This document shows positions 7,738-16,608 of a DNA stretch of 36,267 nucleotides, piece after piece. A program made the position numbers and the translations under genes. The notes below the pieces were generated by a model. The model was not told the DNA's origin. It was given only the letters and a program-made list of their open reading frames with translations, and made no database searches. The first letter of the stretch is position 1; every line of letters starts with the position of its first letter. Origin of the DNA: Bifidobacterium breve (GTDB lineage Bacteria > Actinomycetota > Acidimicrobiia > Acidimicrobiales > Acidimicrobilacustridaceae); NCBI GenBank assembly GCA_945878645.1, contig CAMCTW010000006.1:1-36267 (forward strand), written 5' to 3'.

Positions 7738-9357
7738 TCAGGCCCCAGTGCTGTTGTCGAGTTTCGCCATTTCGGCGCGACCAAGTTCGCGAAGTTCGAC
7801 CTTCACGACTTTGCCACTGGCATTGGTGGGCAGTACGTCTACCAGGCGGTAATGGCGAGGAGCTTTAAAGTTCGCCATTTCTTCGCGGGCCCACGCGCTA
7901 AGAGCATCGACGTCGATCGTTACGCCATCACGGGGAACAACAAAAGCCATTCCGACTTCACCCATGCGTTCATCGGGGACACCGACAACTGCGACCTGAG
8001 CAATGCCCTCGAATCCCATAAGGAGATTTTCGATCTCGGCTGGGTAGGCGTTGAAACCACCAACAATGAACATGTCCTTGGTGCGATCGGTGATGCGCAC
8101 GTAGCCACGTTCATCCATGATTCCGACATCGCCGGTATGGAGCCAACCCTCGGGATCAATGGTTTCGGCGGTGGCTTCAGGGTTATCGAGATAGCCGAGC
8201 ATGACGTTGTAGCCACGACAAACAATCTCGCCGGCCTCGCCACGCGGTAGTTCGTTGTTGTTCTCGTCGACGATGCGCACCTCGGTGTCGGGAATCGCAC
8301 GGCCCGATGTGAGCGCAATCGTTTCCGGATCGTCTTCGGGTCGACACATCGTGACAGTTCCCGTTGCTTCAGTGAGTCCGTAGGCGGTGATGATGTTCTT
8401 AAACGTGAGCTCGTCGCGCATGCGCTCGATCATTGACACCGGGATCGCTGCAGCGCCAGTAACCGCAACGCGCAACGACGAAAGATCGAAGTTCGCACGG
8501 TTGGGGTCGTTGAGAATGGAAAGAAACAATGTGGGCGGTCCAGGCAACATCGACACCTTTTCGGTGGCAATGCGAGCCAACACCTTCTGCACATCGAATA
8601 CGGGCTCGGGAATCATCGTGGCGCCCTTCAAGAAACTGGCGATGATTCCGGCCTTGTAGCCAAAGGTGTGGAAGAACGGATTAACGATCAGGTAACGGTC
8701 ATTTTCAGCGAGTCCGACGACATCGGCCCACACTTCAAACACCCGCAGCGTTTGCGCGTGCGTAACCATGACGCCCTTTGGCTTACCCGTGGTTCCTGAA
8801 GTGAATACGAGATCGCACAGATCAGCGGGGCTCGTCGCATTGACGCGCGCATCGACCGATTCCACCGGTACGGCGGCACCCGCATCGAGATAGTCCTGCC
8901 ATGAGGTCGTGCCTGCTGGCGCTTCACCCTTGATGACGACGATGCGGCAGTTCTCGTCAATGCCCGTGCCCGACAACATGCCGACATAGTCATTGCCAAG
9001 GAAACCGTTCACGCACAGCAACACCTTGGCGCCGGAACGACGAATAATGTCGGCCGCTTCGGTTCCCTTATAACGAGTGTTGAGCGGAACCAATACGCCG
9101 CCAGCCATGACTGCACCGAGACCCGAGATAACCCACTCGGCGATGTTGGGAGCCCAGATTGCGACCTTGTCGCCCTTTTCAATACCGGCAGCAATGTGCG
9201 CCCGAGCGGCATCGACGATGCGATCGCTCAACTGAGGGAAGGTCAGGCGGAGATCGCCATCGACCAAGGCCTCGACCTTGGGAAACCGATCTCTCGCGGC
9301 CAACACCAGCCGGCCAATGGTTCCCCAATTCTCGTCTGCTCGCATGGGTGGTGACAC
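7738..9357 (-). CDS. fadD3: FadD3-like acyl-CoA synthetase
   Basis: 539 aa ANL ligase. Motifs: TSGTTGKPKG (186-195), NPFFHTFGYKAG (226-237), LPGPPT (271-276), AYGLTEATG (325-333), TGD (408-410) and catalytic Lys516 in ASGKVVK. The stretch from residue 226 to about 355 follows, from memory, mycobacterial FadD3, which activates the steroid-derived indanedione propionate HIP. The symbol is given on that basis; a different cyclic or branched acid is possible. GTG 9357 is preferred over ATG 9345 because AGGA lies 7 nt before it. First gene of the minus-strand operon. The operator-like site at 9379-9395 lies 22-38 nt upstream of the start. Confidence 0.75.
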   Translation of the reverse strand: MSPPMRADENWGTIGRLVLAARDRFPKVEALVDGDLRLTFPQLSDRIVDAARAHIAAGIEKGDKVAIWAPNIAEWVISGLGAVMAGGVLVPLNTRYKGTEAADIIRRSGAKVLLCVNGFLGNDYVGMLSGTGIDENCRIVVIKGEAPAGTTSWQDYLDAGAAVPVESVDARVNATSPADLCDLVFTSGTTGKPKGVMVTHAQTLRVFEVWADVVGLAENDRYLIVNPFFHTFGYKAGIIASFLKGATMIPEPVFDVQKVLARIATEKVSMLPGPPTLFLSILNDPNRANFDLSSLRVAVTGAAAIPVSMIERMRDELTFKNIITAYGLTEATGTVTMCRPEDDPETIALTSGRAIPDTEVRIVDENNNELPRGEAGEIVCRGYNVMLGYLDNPEATAETIDPEGWLHTGDVGIMDERGYVRITDRTKDMFIVGGFNAYPAEIENLLMGFEGIAQVAVVGVPDERMGEVGMAFVVPRDGVTIDVDALSAWAREEMANFKAPRHYRLVDVLPTNASGKVVKVELRELGRAEMAKLDNSTGA

Positions 9358-9378
9358 TAGCGATTCCTACCTCGTCTA

Positions 9379-9395
9379 TCTGACGGATTGTCAGA
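9379..9395. promoter_or_regulatory. Operator-like inverted repeat, copy 1
   Basis: TCTGACGGATTGTCAGA: perfect 6-bp arms around GGATT. It lies between the divergent FadD3-like ligase (start 9357) and crotonase (start 9541). A related site at 22212-22228, read on the minus strand as TCTGACGGTTTATCAGT, matches at 14 of 17 positions and also lies just upstream of a lipid gene. The spacing from the gene start suits repression. The TetR encoded in this operon is the likely binder (inference). Confidence 0.6.
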
Positions 9396-9540
9396 ACTGA
9401 AGATCGGACTCGTCTCCGGCCTGGAAGTGGCATCTCAATGAGTGGAGAGAAGGCGACCTGTCGGCTCTGTTGGGAGGGATGCGACCAGTCGATACGGATT
9501 CGTTCACAAGCCAATCCCGGCTGCTTGGTAGGTTGCCCGT

Positions 9541-10359
9541 ATGGCTACTGATGCTTCGCACCCGCTGTCCGAGAATCTCACTGCAATCCTGTTCGACGTC
9601 ACTGACGGTGTCGGCGTCATCACGCTGAATCGGCCCGATAAGTACAACTCCTGCGACCTCGCGCTCGTCACGGAACTCGAGCACCTTTACAAAGAGATCC
9701 GTTACGACGACACCGTCAAGGTTGTCGTTCTCACCGGTGCCGGCGACAAAGCGTTCTGTACCGGCATCGACCGCGATTTCGCCATGGACAACCGTCAGCC
9801 CGACTCGCCATTCATGATGGACGATCCGATGCTGAAGCTCGGCCCGAAGCAGGCCGACCTGTGGAAGCCCGTCATCACAGCGGTCAACGGCATGTGCGGT
9901 GGCGGCGCGTTCTACGCACTCGGTGAAAGCGAATTCATCATCGCCGCCGAACACGCCACGTTCTTTGACCCGCACACCACCTACGGCATGGCCGCCTGCT
10001 TCGAACCCATGTTTATGTTCGACCAAATGCCATGGGGTGAACTTGTGCGTATGTCGCTCATGGGCAACTACGAACGCATTTCCGCGCAAACCGCGCACGG
10101 GTGGGGAATGGTGAGCGAGGTTGTTCCTGGCGATCAACTTCTCGACCACACGATGGAGATCGCCTCGAAGCTCGCATCGCTTCCGCAGATCGCAGTGCAA
10201 GGCACCATGCGCGCGCTATGGGCTCGACGCAACATGCCGCGTACGCAGGCGATCGCTACTGCGAATCACTTAGTAGAAATTGGCAACCGCCCCGAAGCGC
10301 TGGCTGAAGGCCAGGCGTTCTTCAAAAGCGGCGTGCGCGTCACACCCACCATTCGCTAA
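9541..10359 (+). CDS. Enoyl-CoA hydratase/isomerase family protein
   Basis: 272 aa crotonase-fold protein, with DKAFCTGID (69-77) and NGMCGGGAF (116-124) forming the oxyanion hole. At the two hydratase glutamate positions it has Phe124 and, in the FFDPHTTYGM motif (141-150), His145. It is therefore not a classical hydratase. The DPH..YGM motif recurs in a group of actinobacterial crotonases of uncertain reaction. An AGG lies 8 nt before the ATG. It is divergent from the FadD3-like operon across 183 bp that hold the operator-like repeat, so it may share its control. Confidence 0.83.
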   Translation: MATDASHPLSENLTAILFDVTDGVGVITLNRPDKYNSCDLALVTELEHLYKEIRYDDTVKVVVLTGAGDKAFCTGIDRDFAMDNRQPDSPFMMDDPMLKLGPKQADLWKPVITAVNGMCGGGAFYALGESEFIIAAEHATFFDPHTTYGMAACFEPMFMFDQMPWGELVRMSLMGNYERISAQTAHGWGMVSEVVPGDQLLDHTMEIASKLASLPQIAVQGTMRALWARRNMPRTQAIATANHLVEIGNRPEALAEGQAFFKSGVRVTPTIR

Positions 10360-10377
10360 CGAGCAGGTGCCTCGTTA
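10357..10377. terminator. Perfect inverted repeat containing both convergent stop codons
   Basis: TAACGAG, seven-base loop, CTCGTTA. The first three bases are the stop of the crotonase and the last three, on the minus strand, are the stop of the amidohydrolase. It could end or stabilise transcripts from both sides; there is no T-run. Confidence 0.4.
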
Positions 10378-11550
10378 CGGGAGGCGGTACAGGCGCCGGG
10401 CGTTATCGCCCATGACCTTGCGACGAGCCGATGCAGGAAGCGAGTTCACTGCAACTGCCGCCTGAGTGAGACCGTCGGGATACAAACAGGTCGGGTGCGG
10501 GAAATCTGTTTCAAACAGCACCCGATCTTCACCAAGGGCGGCGACTGCGCCAGCAACGCCGGCCTCTTCAAACCAGAAGCAGGCTGACATCTGACGCTGG
10601 AAGTATTCGGTGGGCGTCAGTGACAGTGTCGAACCCGGAATGGATTGTTTCAACTGGTAGTCAAGCGACTCCAAGAAGAACGGAATCCAACCGATGCCGC
10701 TTTCCACCGAAACGAACTGCACTTCGGGGTGACGCTCAAGCACGCCACCGAAAATGAGGTTGGCCATTACGCCGGCGTTCGACAAGTACATCATCGCCGA
10801 ACCGATCGCGAGTTTCGTATCGAGATCTTGTGAAGGCCACGGTGTCATTCCGAACCACGACATCGTGTCGGAGGACGCACCAATGTGGAAGTTCACGGGC
10901 ATTGCTAATTCCGCACATACATCCCACAGCGGATTCCAATAAGCCTCGGCCAGATCGGGAAGCCCAAAGGTGTGCGGACCGGTTCCCATATTCACGCCGC
11001 GCAACCCGAGCCCGTGTGAGCGGCGGATTTCGCGAACCGCAACGTCGACATCCCACATTGGCGTGATCGCCATCGGGAACATCCGTTGCCCGGATTGTTC
11101 CTGCAACTCCGCCGAAGCGTCATTGAAGATTTCGACAGCAAGAAGGCGCAGGTCTTCGTCGGGGTTGTCCACAAACCGCTGCCCACCGAAACCAACAGTG
11201 TTGGGGTACACGATCTGCGCCCACACGCCGTGGTCATCCATGTACTCAAGGCGCGGCTCGATGCGCCACGCGCCCTGATGAATACCTTCATAACCAAGGC
11301 CCATGAAACTCATGCCGAGGTGTTTCCCACCGTCACGATCAATGACCGATGATCCGCCGGCAATGCCCATTTCGACACCATCGAACATCCACACCAGGCG
11401 GCCATTGCTTTCCTCGACGCGTGGCAACCGATCGGCGTATTTCGATGGCGCGCGCGATGACCAAAGGTCGGCCGGTTCCGTGAGATGGGTGTCGACATCG
11501 ACAATCAAAACATCGGGTTCGAGGCCGAGGACTTCGGTAAACGAGTTCAT
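10375..11550 (-). CDS. Amidohydrolase family protein (ACMSD-like, TIM barrel)
   Basis: 391 aa. It shows the amidohydrolase_2 pattern: an N-terminal DVDTHLTEP with DxH (Asp20, His22), a central strand-end histidine in VNFHIGASS, an acidic SVESGIGW segment, and a C-terminal FETDFPHP that supplies the conserved Asp, followed by the GDNARRLYRL ending typical of the family. Members are zinc-dependent decarboxylases or hydrolases. This group is frequent in actinobacterial gene sets for aromatic and steroid compounds, but the substrate is unknown. It is divergent from the SDR at 11580 with only 29 bp between starts, so the promoters must overlap. Confidence 0.87.
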   Translation of the reverse strand: MNSFTEVLGLEPDVLIVDVDTHLTEPADLWSSRAPSKYADRLPRVEESNGRLVWMFDGVEMGIAGGSSVIDRDGGKHLGMSFMGLGYEGIHQGAWRIEPRLEYMDDHGVWAQIVYPNTVGFGGQRFVDNPDEDLRLLAVEIFNDASAELQEQSGQRMFPMAITPMWDVDVAVREIRRSHGLGLRGVNMGTGPHTFGLPDLAEAYWNPLWDVCAELAMPVNFHIGASSDTMSWFGMTPWPSQDLDTKLAIGSAMMYLSNAGVMANLIFGGVLERHPEVQFVSVESGIGWIPFFLESLDYQLKQSIPGSTLSLTPTEYFQRQMSACFWFEEAGVAGAVAALGEDRVLFETDFPHPTCLYPDGLTQAAVAVNSLPASARRKVMGDNARRLYRLP

Positions 11551-11579
11551 GGTGCGAGTCTGCCACTACCGTTCCGTTT

Positions 11580-12404
11580 ATGTCGTTTGAACTCACAGGT
11601 ATGTCCGAAAAAGTCGCAATCGTTACAGGCGCAGGCCGGATGCGTTCCATCGGCCGGCCCATTGCCGTTGAATTGGCTCGCGCCGGTTGTGATGTCGTCA
11701 TCACTGGCACCGGTCGAGCTCCGGCCAACTATCCCGCCGATGAACAAGCGGCAGGTTGGCGCGATATCGAATCGGTTGCCGAGGAAATTCGCGCTCTCGG
11801 GCGACGATGCATTCCTGTTGTGAGTGACATCGCAAATGCCGATGCAGTAGATGCACTCGTTGCCCAGACAATTAGCGAGCTCGGCCGCGTCGACATCGTC
11901 GTGAACAACGCGGGCGCTGCTCGTGGTCCCGACCGTTTCAATGTTGTCGATCTCGATCCTGCCGAATGGCGCAAAGTGATCGATGTGAATCTCAACGGCA
12001 CGTTCTTATTGAGTCGTGCAGTAGCGAAGCACTGGCTCGCCATCGAGCAACCAGGTTGCATCGTGAATATCTCAAGCGTTGGCGGCAAGATCGCCGGCGC
12101 CGGTACCGCGGCCTACTCAGCAAGCAAAGCGGCCATCCACGCACTCGGCGCGGCGATGGCGGCCGAACTCGGACCATTCGGCATTCGCGTCAACGCCATT
12201 TGCCCCGGCATCGTCGACACAAGTCGACTCGATGACATCGACCGCGGCGCGAACTGGGAGCGGCTGCGCAACATCATTCCCATGCGTCGTCACGGCTCTG
12301 GCGAAGACATCGCCAACATGTGCGTGTACTTGTGTAGCGATCAGGGCTCGTGGATTACCGGCCAGGCCATCAATGTCGACGGCGGGCAGTTAACGATTCG
12401 TTGA
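11580..12404 (+). CDS. SDR family oxidoreductase
   Basis: 274 aa. It has the cofactor loop in an extended form, TGAGRMRSIG (16-25), two residues longer than the usual TGxxxGIG. Then NNAG (109-112), Ser166, Tyr179, Lys183, and the ending ITGQAINVDGG. Start ATG 11580 gives the usual lead-in FELTG...VAIVTG; ATG 11601 is an alternative. It is the only plus-strand gene between two minus-strand genes and shares a 29-bp divergent gap with the amidohydrolase, so the two may act together. The substrate is unknown. Confidence 0.88.
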   Translation: MSFELTGMSEKVAIVTGAGRMRSIGRPIAVELARAGCDVVITGTGRAPANYPADEQAAGWRDIESVAEEIRALGRRCIPVVSDIANADAVDALVAQTISELGRVDIVVNNAGAARGPDRFNVVDLDPAEWRKVIDVNLNGTFLLSRAVAKHWLAIEQPGCIVNISSVGGKIAGAGTAAYSASKAAIHALGAAMAAELGPFGIRVNAICPGIVDTSRLDDIDRGANWERLRNIIPMRRHGSGEDIANMCVYLCSDQGSWITGQAINVDGGQLTIR

Positions 12405-12407
12405 ACA

Positions 12408-12419
12408 GGGCTCACGCCC
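12408..12419. terminator. Short GC-rich hairpin between convergent genes
   Basis: GGGC, TCAC loop, GCCC, placed in the 18-bp gap between the SDR stop and the DUF1643 stop. It is small and lacks a T-run, so it is weak evidence. Confidence 0.25.
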
Positions 12420-12422
12420 GGC

Positions 12423-12935
12423 TCATACCCAGCTCATCGGCTGCGTATCGGCGGCGACATAGAGCGGGTGGCCCGGGTGGCCCGCTTTCGTGAGTTTCAG
12501 TGCGAGTAGTTCAACGCCCGCTTCGCAGAGCATCGCGCACACGACTTCGCCCCTCCCCTGGAATTCGCCATGGGTTCCCCACGCTGCGATGACGAGATCC
12601 GCGTTCTTCGCCGCAGTCAAGATTGTCTCGTCGTTGTCGGGACCAACGGGATCTTTCGCCGTTCGCAATCCGGCAGGATTCGTCGAACGAAACGCGAAGA
12701 TGTTCGTTGTCACTATCGACCCATATCCCCATGCCTGCGCAAACCCCACACAACGACGATTGGTGGGATCAAGTTGAAATGCATCAGCCGTCGACGGATT
12801 GAGCATGAGAAAATTCACCGTGGGCAGCGATGCATCCCACACGCGAGTGAGCAGGTAACGGTGTTTTCGATCAGCAGAGAAGGTCGCAGAAGCATCGCCC
12901 CACTCCCCGGATGCGGTGTCAGTGATGAGCGGCAC
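12423..12935 (-). CDS. DUF1643 domain protein
   Basis: 170 aa. The sequence follows the DUF1643 pattern: RYLLTRVWD (26-34), FLMLNPSTADAFQLDPTNRR (42-61), CVGFAQAWGYG (62-72), NIFAFRSTNP, then an AAWG segment. The function of the family is not known; members are small soluble proteins often encoded near mobile or defence genes. It starts with GTG inside the end of the MFS gene (17-bp overlap), which suggests co-translation with the exporter, although no Shine-Dalgarno sequence is visible. The C-terminus ends soon after a PGHPLY segment typical of the family. Confidence 0.85.
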   Translation of the reverse strand: MPLITDTASGEWGDASATFSADRKHRYLLTRVWDASLPTVNFLMLNPSTADAFQLDPTNRRCVGFAQAWGYGSIVTTNIFAFRSTNPAGLRTAKDPVGPDNDETILTAAKNADLVIAAWGTHGEFQGRGEVVCAMLCEAGVELLALKLTKAGHPGHPLYVAADTQPMSWV

Positions 12936-14358
12936 GGATCACCGAAACCCCACGGCGGTTGGCATACAGGACAACGAGGAGCCCTGCGGCGAGATACGAA
13001 AAGAAACAGAAGACACCTGCCAGGTGAAAGGCGTCGGCCTGTTGGCGATACGCATCAAGATTCAGTGCGGTATCGCGCTCGAGATCATTGAAAATGATGG
13101 TTCCGGTTATGAGGCCAGCTATGGCGATACCCAAGTTCACTGCTGCGTTTCGCACTGACGATGCCGAACCTACGCCGTCTTCAGGAGCAAGTTCCATGAA
13201 TGCGTGTGTCAACGGCCCCACTGACCCCGCTATCGGAATCGCCGCAATCGTGAGAACGATCACCGGGGCCCACGCCGAGGCTTCAGCCCCGACGAGAAGC
13301 GTCCCGAGAGAAAGCGCCGCAGCACTAAAGAATGCGAAGGCTGCGACCCTTGCGCTTCCCAATCTTGCGCTCAATCGACCCCCCACAACGGCCGCAACGC
13401 CCGCGACCGCTTGCGGCAGGATGAGTAGTACCGCGGTCTCAATCAACGTCTGGTGATACCGGAACTGCAAGAGCAAATACGTGAAAAAGAATAGATTCAC
13501 TCCGTTGACCAGAAAGAGCGCACCCAGGATAGGAAGCGAACCTTTGCTCCGCAGACTTCGAAGATCAAGGGTAGGTGTTGCCACACATCGCATGGTCATG
13601 ATCAGTAAAACCGTTGCGACCGCAGCGACTCCAGCAGAGATCAGTCCATTCTGGAAATGGTGGCCTTCTTTCGGACCGATAGCGAAAAACGAGAACGCCA
13701 ATGCAGAGCCTGAAAGTGCGATGCCCGCCAATGCCGGCGTGACCAGCTCAGAACGAACTGAACCTCCAGTGCCCTTTGGCAATGTCCGGCTAACCAGCAA
13801 CCGCGTCCCGAGCCCAACGAGGACCCACAAGATTGTGACAAATCGCCAGTTTGAGCGCGGAATAATCACTGAAGAAAGAAGAGGAACCACAATCGCTGCC
13901 ACGGGTGCAATCATGGCGAAGAGGCCGAATGCACGTGCGCGCTGTGCCTTCTCCGGAAATGTCTTGTTCAGAACCGAGAGACCAACAATCGCCATCACGA
14001 TTGATCCGACGCCGCCAATCGCGAGGCCCACGATCAAGGTCCACTCATGAGGCGAAAGCCCAACCATGACTGCTCCGAAGCAAAAGGCTGCACTCGCCCA
14101 CGAAAGGACTCGTCGTTCACCAAGGCGATCAGCAAGTGCACCAGCCAGGAACACGGCGAACAAACTGGCACCCGCAGCAATTTGAGCGACCACGATCGTG
14201 GCGTTGGGCGACATCGAAAAGTCAGTCTGGATTTCGACCAGCATGAACTCAAGACTTGAGTAAGTGACGAGCCCAGCGGCAATCGCAAGAAACGCAGTTG
14301 CAGTCTTCATTCGGACTGATGCAAAAGCGTGGGTTCGAGCGATCTGCTTCGAGGGCAC
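12919..14358 (-). CDS. MFS transporter (DHA-type drug/proton antiporter-like)
   Basis: 479 aa with 12-14 predicted membrane helices. The loop after helix 2 reads LAGALADRLGERRVL, matching MFS motif A (GxLaDrxGrrr). The overall plan, with a long C-terminal half, resembles EmrB/QacA-like exporters. GTG 14358 is the longest start; ATG 14310 (MKTATAFLAI) is an alternative, and neither has a clear ribosome site. The gene reads as somewhat richer in A+T than its acyl-CoA neighbours, possibly from transfer (impression, not computed). It overlaps DUF1643 at its 3' end. Confidence 0.85.
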   Translation of the reverse strand: MPSKQIARTHAFASVRMKTATAFLAIAAGLVTYSSLEFMLVEIQTDFSMSPNATIVVAQIAAGASLFAVFLAGALADRLGERRVLSWASAAFCFGAVMVGLSPHEWTLIVGLAIGGVGSIVMAIVGLSVLNKTFPEKAQRARAFGLFAMIAPVAAIVVPLLSSVIIPRSNWRFVTILWVLVGLGTRLLVSRTLPKGTGGSVRSELVTPALAGIALSGSALAFSFFAIGPKEGHHFQNGLISAGVAAVATVLLIMTMRCVATPTLDLRSLRSKGSLPILGALFLVNGVNLFFFTYLLLQFRYHQTLIETAVLLILPQAVAGVAAVVGGRLSARLGSARVAAFAFFSAAALSLGTLLVGAEASAWAPVIVLTIAAIPIAGSVGPLTHAFMELAPEDGVGSASSVRNAAVNLGIAIAGLITGTIIFNDLERDTALNLDAYRQQADAFHLAGVFCFFSYLAAGLLVVLYANRRGVSVIRAAHH

Positions 14359-14402
14359 GAAAAATATTTACATGGACCGATCAGAGGCGCGTTATCCAGG
14401 CA

Positions 14403-15875
14403 TCATCTTTTACCCCGAGCGAACACCAACTGCTCGACTCGTTCCGGCACGCTTGACCGACTCCACCCCTTGGGTGAATGCACGGTGAACTCCGCCTGTT
14501 CGGAAAGCTCCATGCGATAGCCCGGTTTATGAAACTCCCGATGGTGTGTGCCGCATAACAACACCATTCGGTCGACATCGGTCCGGCCCCCATTGATCCA
14601 ATGATCAAGATGATGGACATCGCAATGTTTGGGTTTTGTTCGACATCCCGGCGCTCGACAATGCCTATCTCGAGCAACAATTGCTCGTCGTTGCGCTGGC
14701 GTTGCGGTTCGGACTTCTCGGCCCAGATTCAATACCTTCGAATCGGCCATGAGGACCCGCTGCACCACGGAATCGCAGGTGAGCATCCCGGCGGCCACAG
14801 CTTCAAGCACATTGCCCTCATGCGACATCGCATCGCCCTGGCGCACCAACGCATCGGCGAACCACGCCCGTTCAGCAGCCGACCAACCAAACGCCTTGGC
14901 CTGTTGCTCGAGATCGTCATGAGAGCACACGCCAGCGCCTCGCAATGCCGATGCACGCAACTCCTGAATATCGACCACCAACGACACATGCGGAACGAAA
15001 CGACCGGACTCCCCCGCCCCCTCACGATGCGATAGTGCGAACTGGCAGATTTCTACGAGTGCATCGGCATTGCGTTTCCCGAGTGATCGAGACTCGCCGA
15101 TGAGTTCACCCCGTTCATCGACGGCATCGGGTATATCGAACACCCGCAATGCCGACTGCACGATCTCGGCTTCAGTTTGTGAAAGCTGACCCTGCAGGGC
15201 CACACGACCGTCGAGCAGCCTGTCGAGATGCACCCCAGACGGACGATCGATGAACTGCTCGGGCCCGTCGGAGGCTTCAGCACAACGCACCCACTGACGC
15301 ATTGCCACTTCGGTTTGCGCACTATCGAGCGGTTCCAAGACACGCACGACTTCGCCAGCCCGCATCGCAAACTCAGAAACGAACCGTGTCGGCACCGCCG
15401 CAACCACAACATCGACCTGCGCGCCGCTCAATCGACCAGCGCCCCACGCCTCGACAAGCTCGGGCCAGGACTCAAGCCGTTCGGCCCGAAGAGCCACACG
15501 CGACGCCTCTTTGCGCGACAACCCATAGGCATCAGCGAACCATGCCCGCAACGAGCTGGCACCGGCATTGCGCCACAGTTCGTGCCGATCGAAACGAATC
15601 TCGGCCTCGCAGACCAAGGCCGACAACGCATCGAGTTGCGCGTGCAACGCCACCAAGACCGCTGCATCGGCAGGCACGCCACGTTCGCTCATTGTCGAGA
15701 CCGAATCGCACAACAGAGCGAACGCACCATCGAAGGACCCGAACCCGAATGCTGCGGGCACCGATGCGAGAGCAGACGAAACTGATGCACAAGCAACGGC
15801 GACGCCGCCGCACCCACTCGAGGTCTCGTTGCAAGTTTCGTACATGTGTTCGATCATATGGATGCGAAATGACAT
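14403..15875 (-). CDS. DUF222 domain protein with C-terminal HNH endonuclease domain
   Basis: About 490 aa from ATG 15875; an in-frame GTG at 15935 would add 20 residues. The large N-terminal helical part is DUF222 (13E12-type), with the typical segment LRAWFADAYGLSRKEASRVALRA split across two helices. The C-terminal part is an HNH domain: paired Cys in CRAPGCR, then DVHHLDHWINGG (the HH pair and Asn), then LLCGTHHREFHK. Such proteins are multicopy in many actinobacterial genomes and behave like selfish or mobile nuclease genes, though most are not characterised. It is upstream of the MFS gene on the same strand and divergent from 15956. The start is uncertain. Confidence 0.85.
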   Translation of the reverse strand: MSFRIHMIEHMYETCNETSSGCGGVAVACASVSSALASVPAAFGFGSFDGAFALLCDSVSTMSERGVPADAAVLVALHAQLDALSALVCEAEIRFDRHELWRNAGASSLRAWFADAYGLSRKEASRVALRAERLESWPELVEAWGAGRLSGAQVDVVVAAVPTRFVSEFAMRAGEVVRVLEPLDSAQTEVAMRQWVRCAEASDGPEQFIDRPSGVHLDRLLDGRVALQGQLSQTEAEIVQSALRVFDIPDAVDERGELIGESRSLGKRNADALVEICQFALSHREGAGESGRFVPHVSLVVDIQELRASALRGAGVCSHDDLEQQAKAFGWSAAERAWFADALVRQGDAMSHEGNVLEAVAAGMLTCDSVVQRVLMADSKVLNLGREVRTATPAQRRAIVARDRHCRAPGCRTKPKHCDVHHLDHWINGGRTDVDRMVLLCGTHHREFHKPGYRMELSEQAEFTVHSPKGWSRSSVPERVEQLVFARGKR

Positions 15876-15955
15876 CGTGAATAGGTCATTCGGATCATTC
15901 CCGAACTCCCCGCCCGATCCATCACCCACGCGCACCCGTCGGTACCGTCTCGGCC

Positions 15956-16492
15956 ATGCGCCTCCCCACCTTCACGCCAACTCCCAGCGGCGATTGGTCG
16001 CCGACATTGCCCGGCCTCGATCGGCTGCGACTTCAGTGGGTCGTGCTCGTGCAACTCGTCGTGACCGTTCTCATGGTTGGGATGATCTGGACCGTGCATG
16101 TCGTGCACTACGACCTCTTTCCGCTCGTCGGCGCCGACTCGTGGGATGCCTACGAACACGCTCATGTCGACCGCATCGGCAAAGTGCTCTTCGGGCCGTG
16201 GCTGATTGAAGGATTGTGCGTGCTCGTGCTACTGCTCGCCCATCCGAAGCGCATGCGTGTTGCGGCGATCATCAGCGCATTTCTGATGTTGTTCATCCTC
16301 ATCGACACAGCGGCATTCTCCGCTCCGGCGCACGGAGTGCTGCTCGACCGCTGGGACCAGCAGACCTACGACGAGTTGATGGTTGTGAACCTCATCCGGG
16401 CATGGTTGTGGACGGCAAAGGGCGCCGTTGCCGTGTGGATGATGGTCGAAGTCATGCGCAGAGGACGGAACGCCGAAACTGTCAAACTCTGA
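15956..16492 (+). CDS. Small integral membrane protein, about four helices
   Basis: 178 aa. Helices are apparent near residues 28-48, 82-95, 101-120 and 145-165. Between the first two is a conserved-looking stretch, TVHVVHYDLF then W..YEHAHVDR, rich in His, Asp and Tyr. I have seen the pattern VHY.LF...G...F..Y...H in small four-helix proteins of unknown role. It could bind metal or haem near the membrane surface, but that is speculation. The gene stands alone between the divergent DUF222 gene and the DUF35-thiolase operon 116 bp downstream. Confidence 0.7.
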   Translation: MRLPTFTPTPSGDWSPTLPGLDRLRLQWVVLVQLVVTVLMVGMIWTVHVVHYDLFPLVGADSWDAYEHAHVDRIGKVLFGPWLIEGLCVLVLLLAHPKRMRVAAIISAFLMLFILIDTAAFSAPAHGVLLDRWDQQTYDELMVVNLIRAWLWTAKGAVAVWMMVEVMRRGRNAETVKL

Positions 16493-16608
16493 ACCAGAAG
16501 TTTTGCGCGGATCCACGGAGAAATCCGGTAGGAAGCCAGATCATCCCTGGAATTTCGAGCCCCCTGTGTCCGACCGGGCCCTGAAGTCCCAAGACCAGCG
16601 CAGACGTC

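Noticed and set aside
9391-10200. Long minus-strand open frame (269 codons)
   Set aside because: It is antisense to the crotonase at 9541; composition mirrors the codon bias of that gene and no motif is present.
12423-15875. Possible mobile or defence island (DUF1643, MFS, DUF222/HNH)
   Set aside because: No integrase, repeats, tRNA target or target-site duplication was seen; the HNH gene alone is common in actinobacterial chromosomes.
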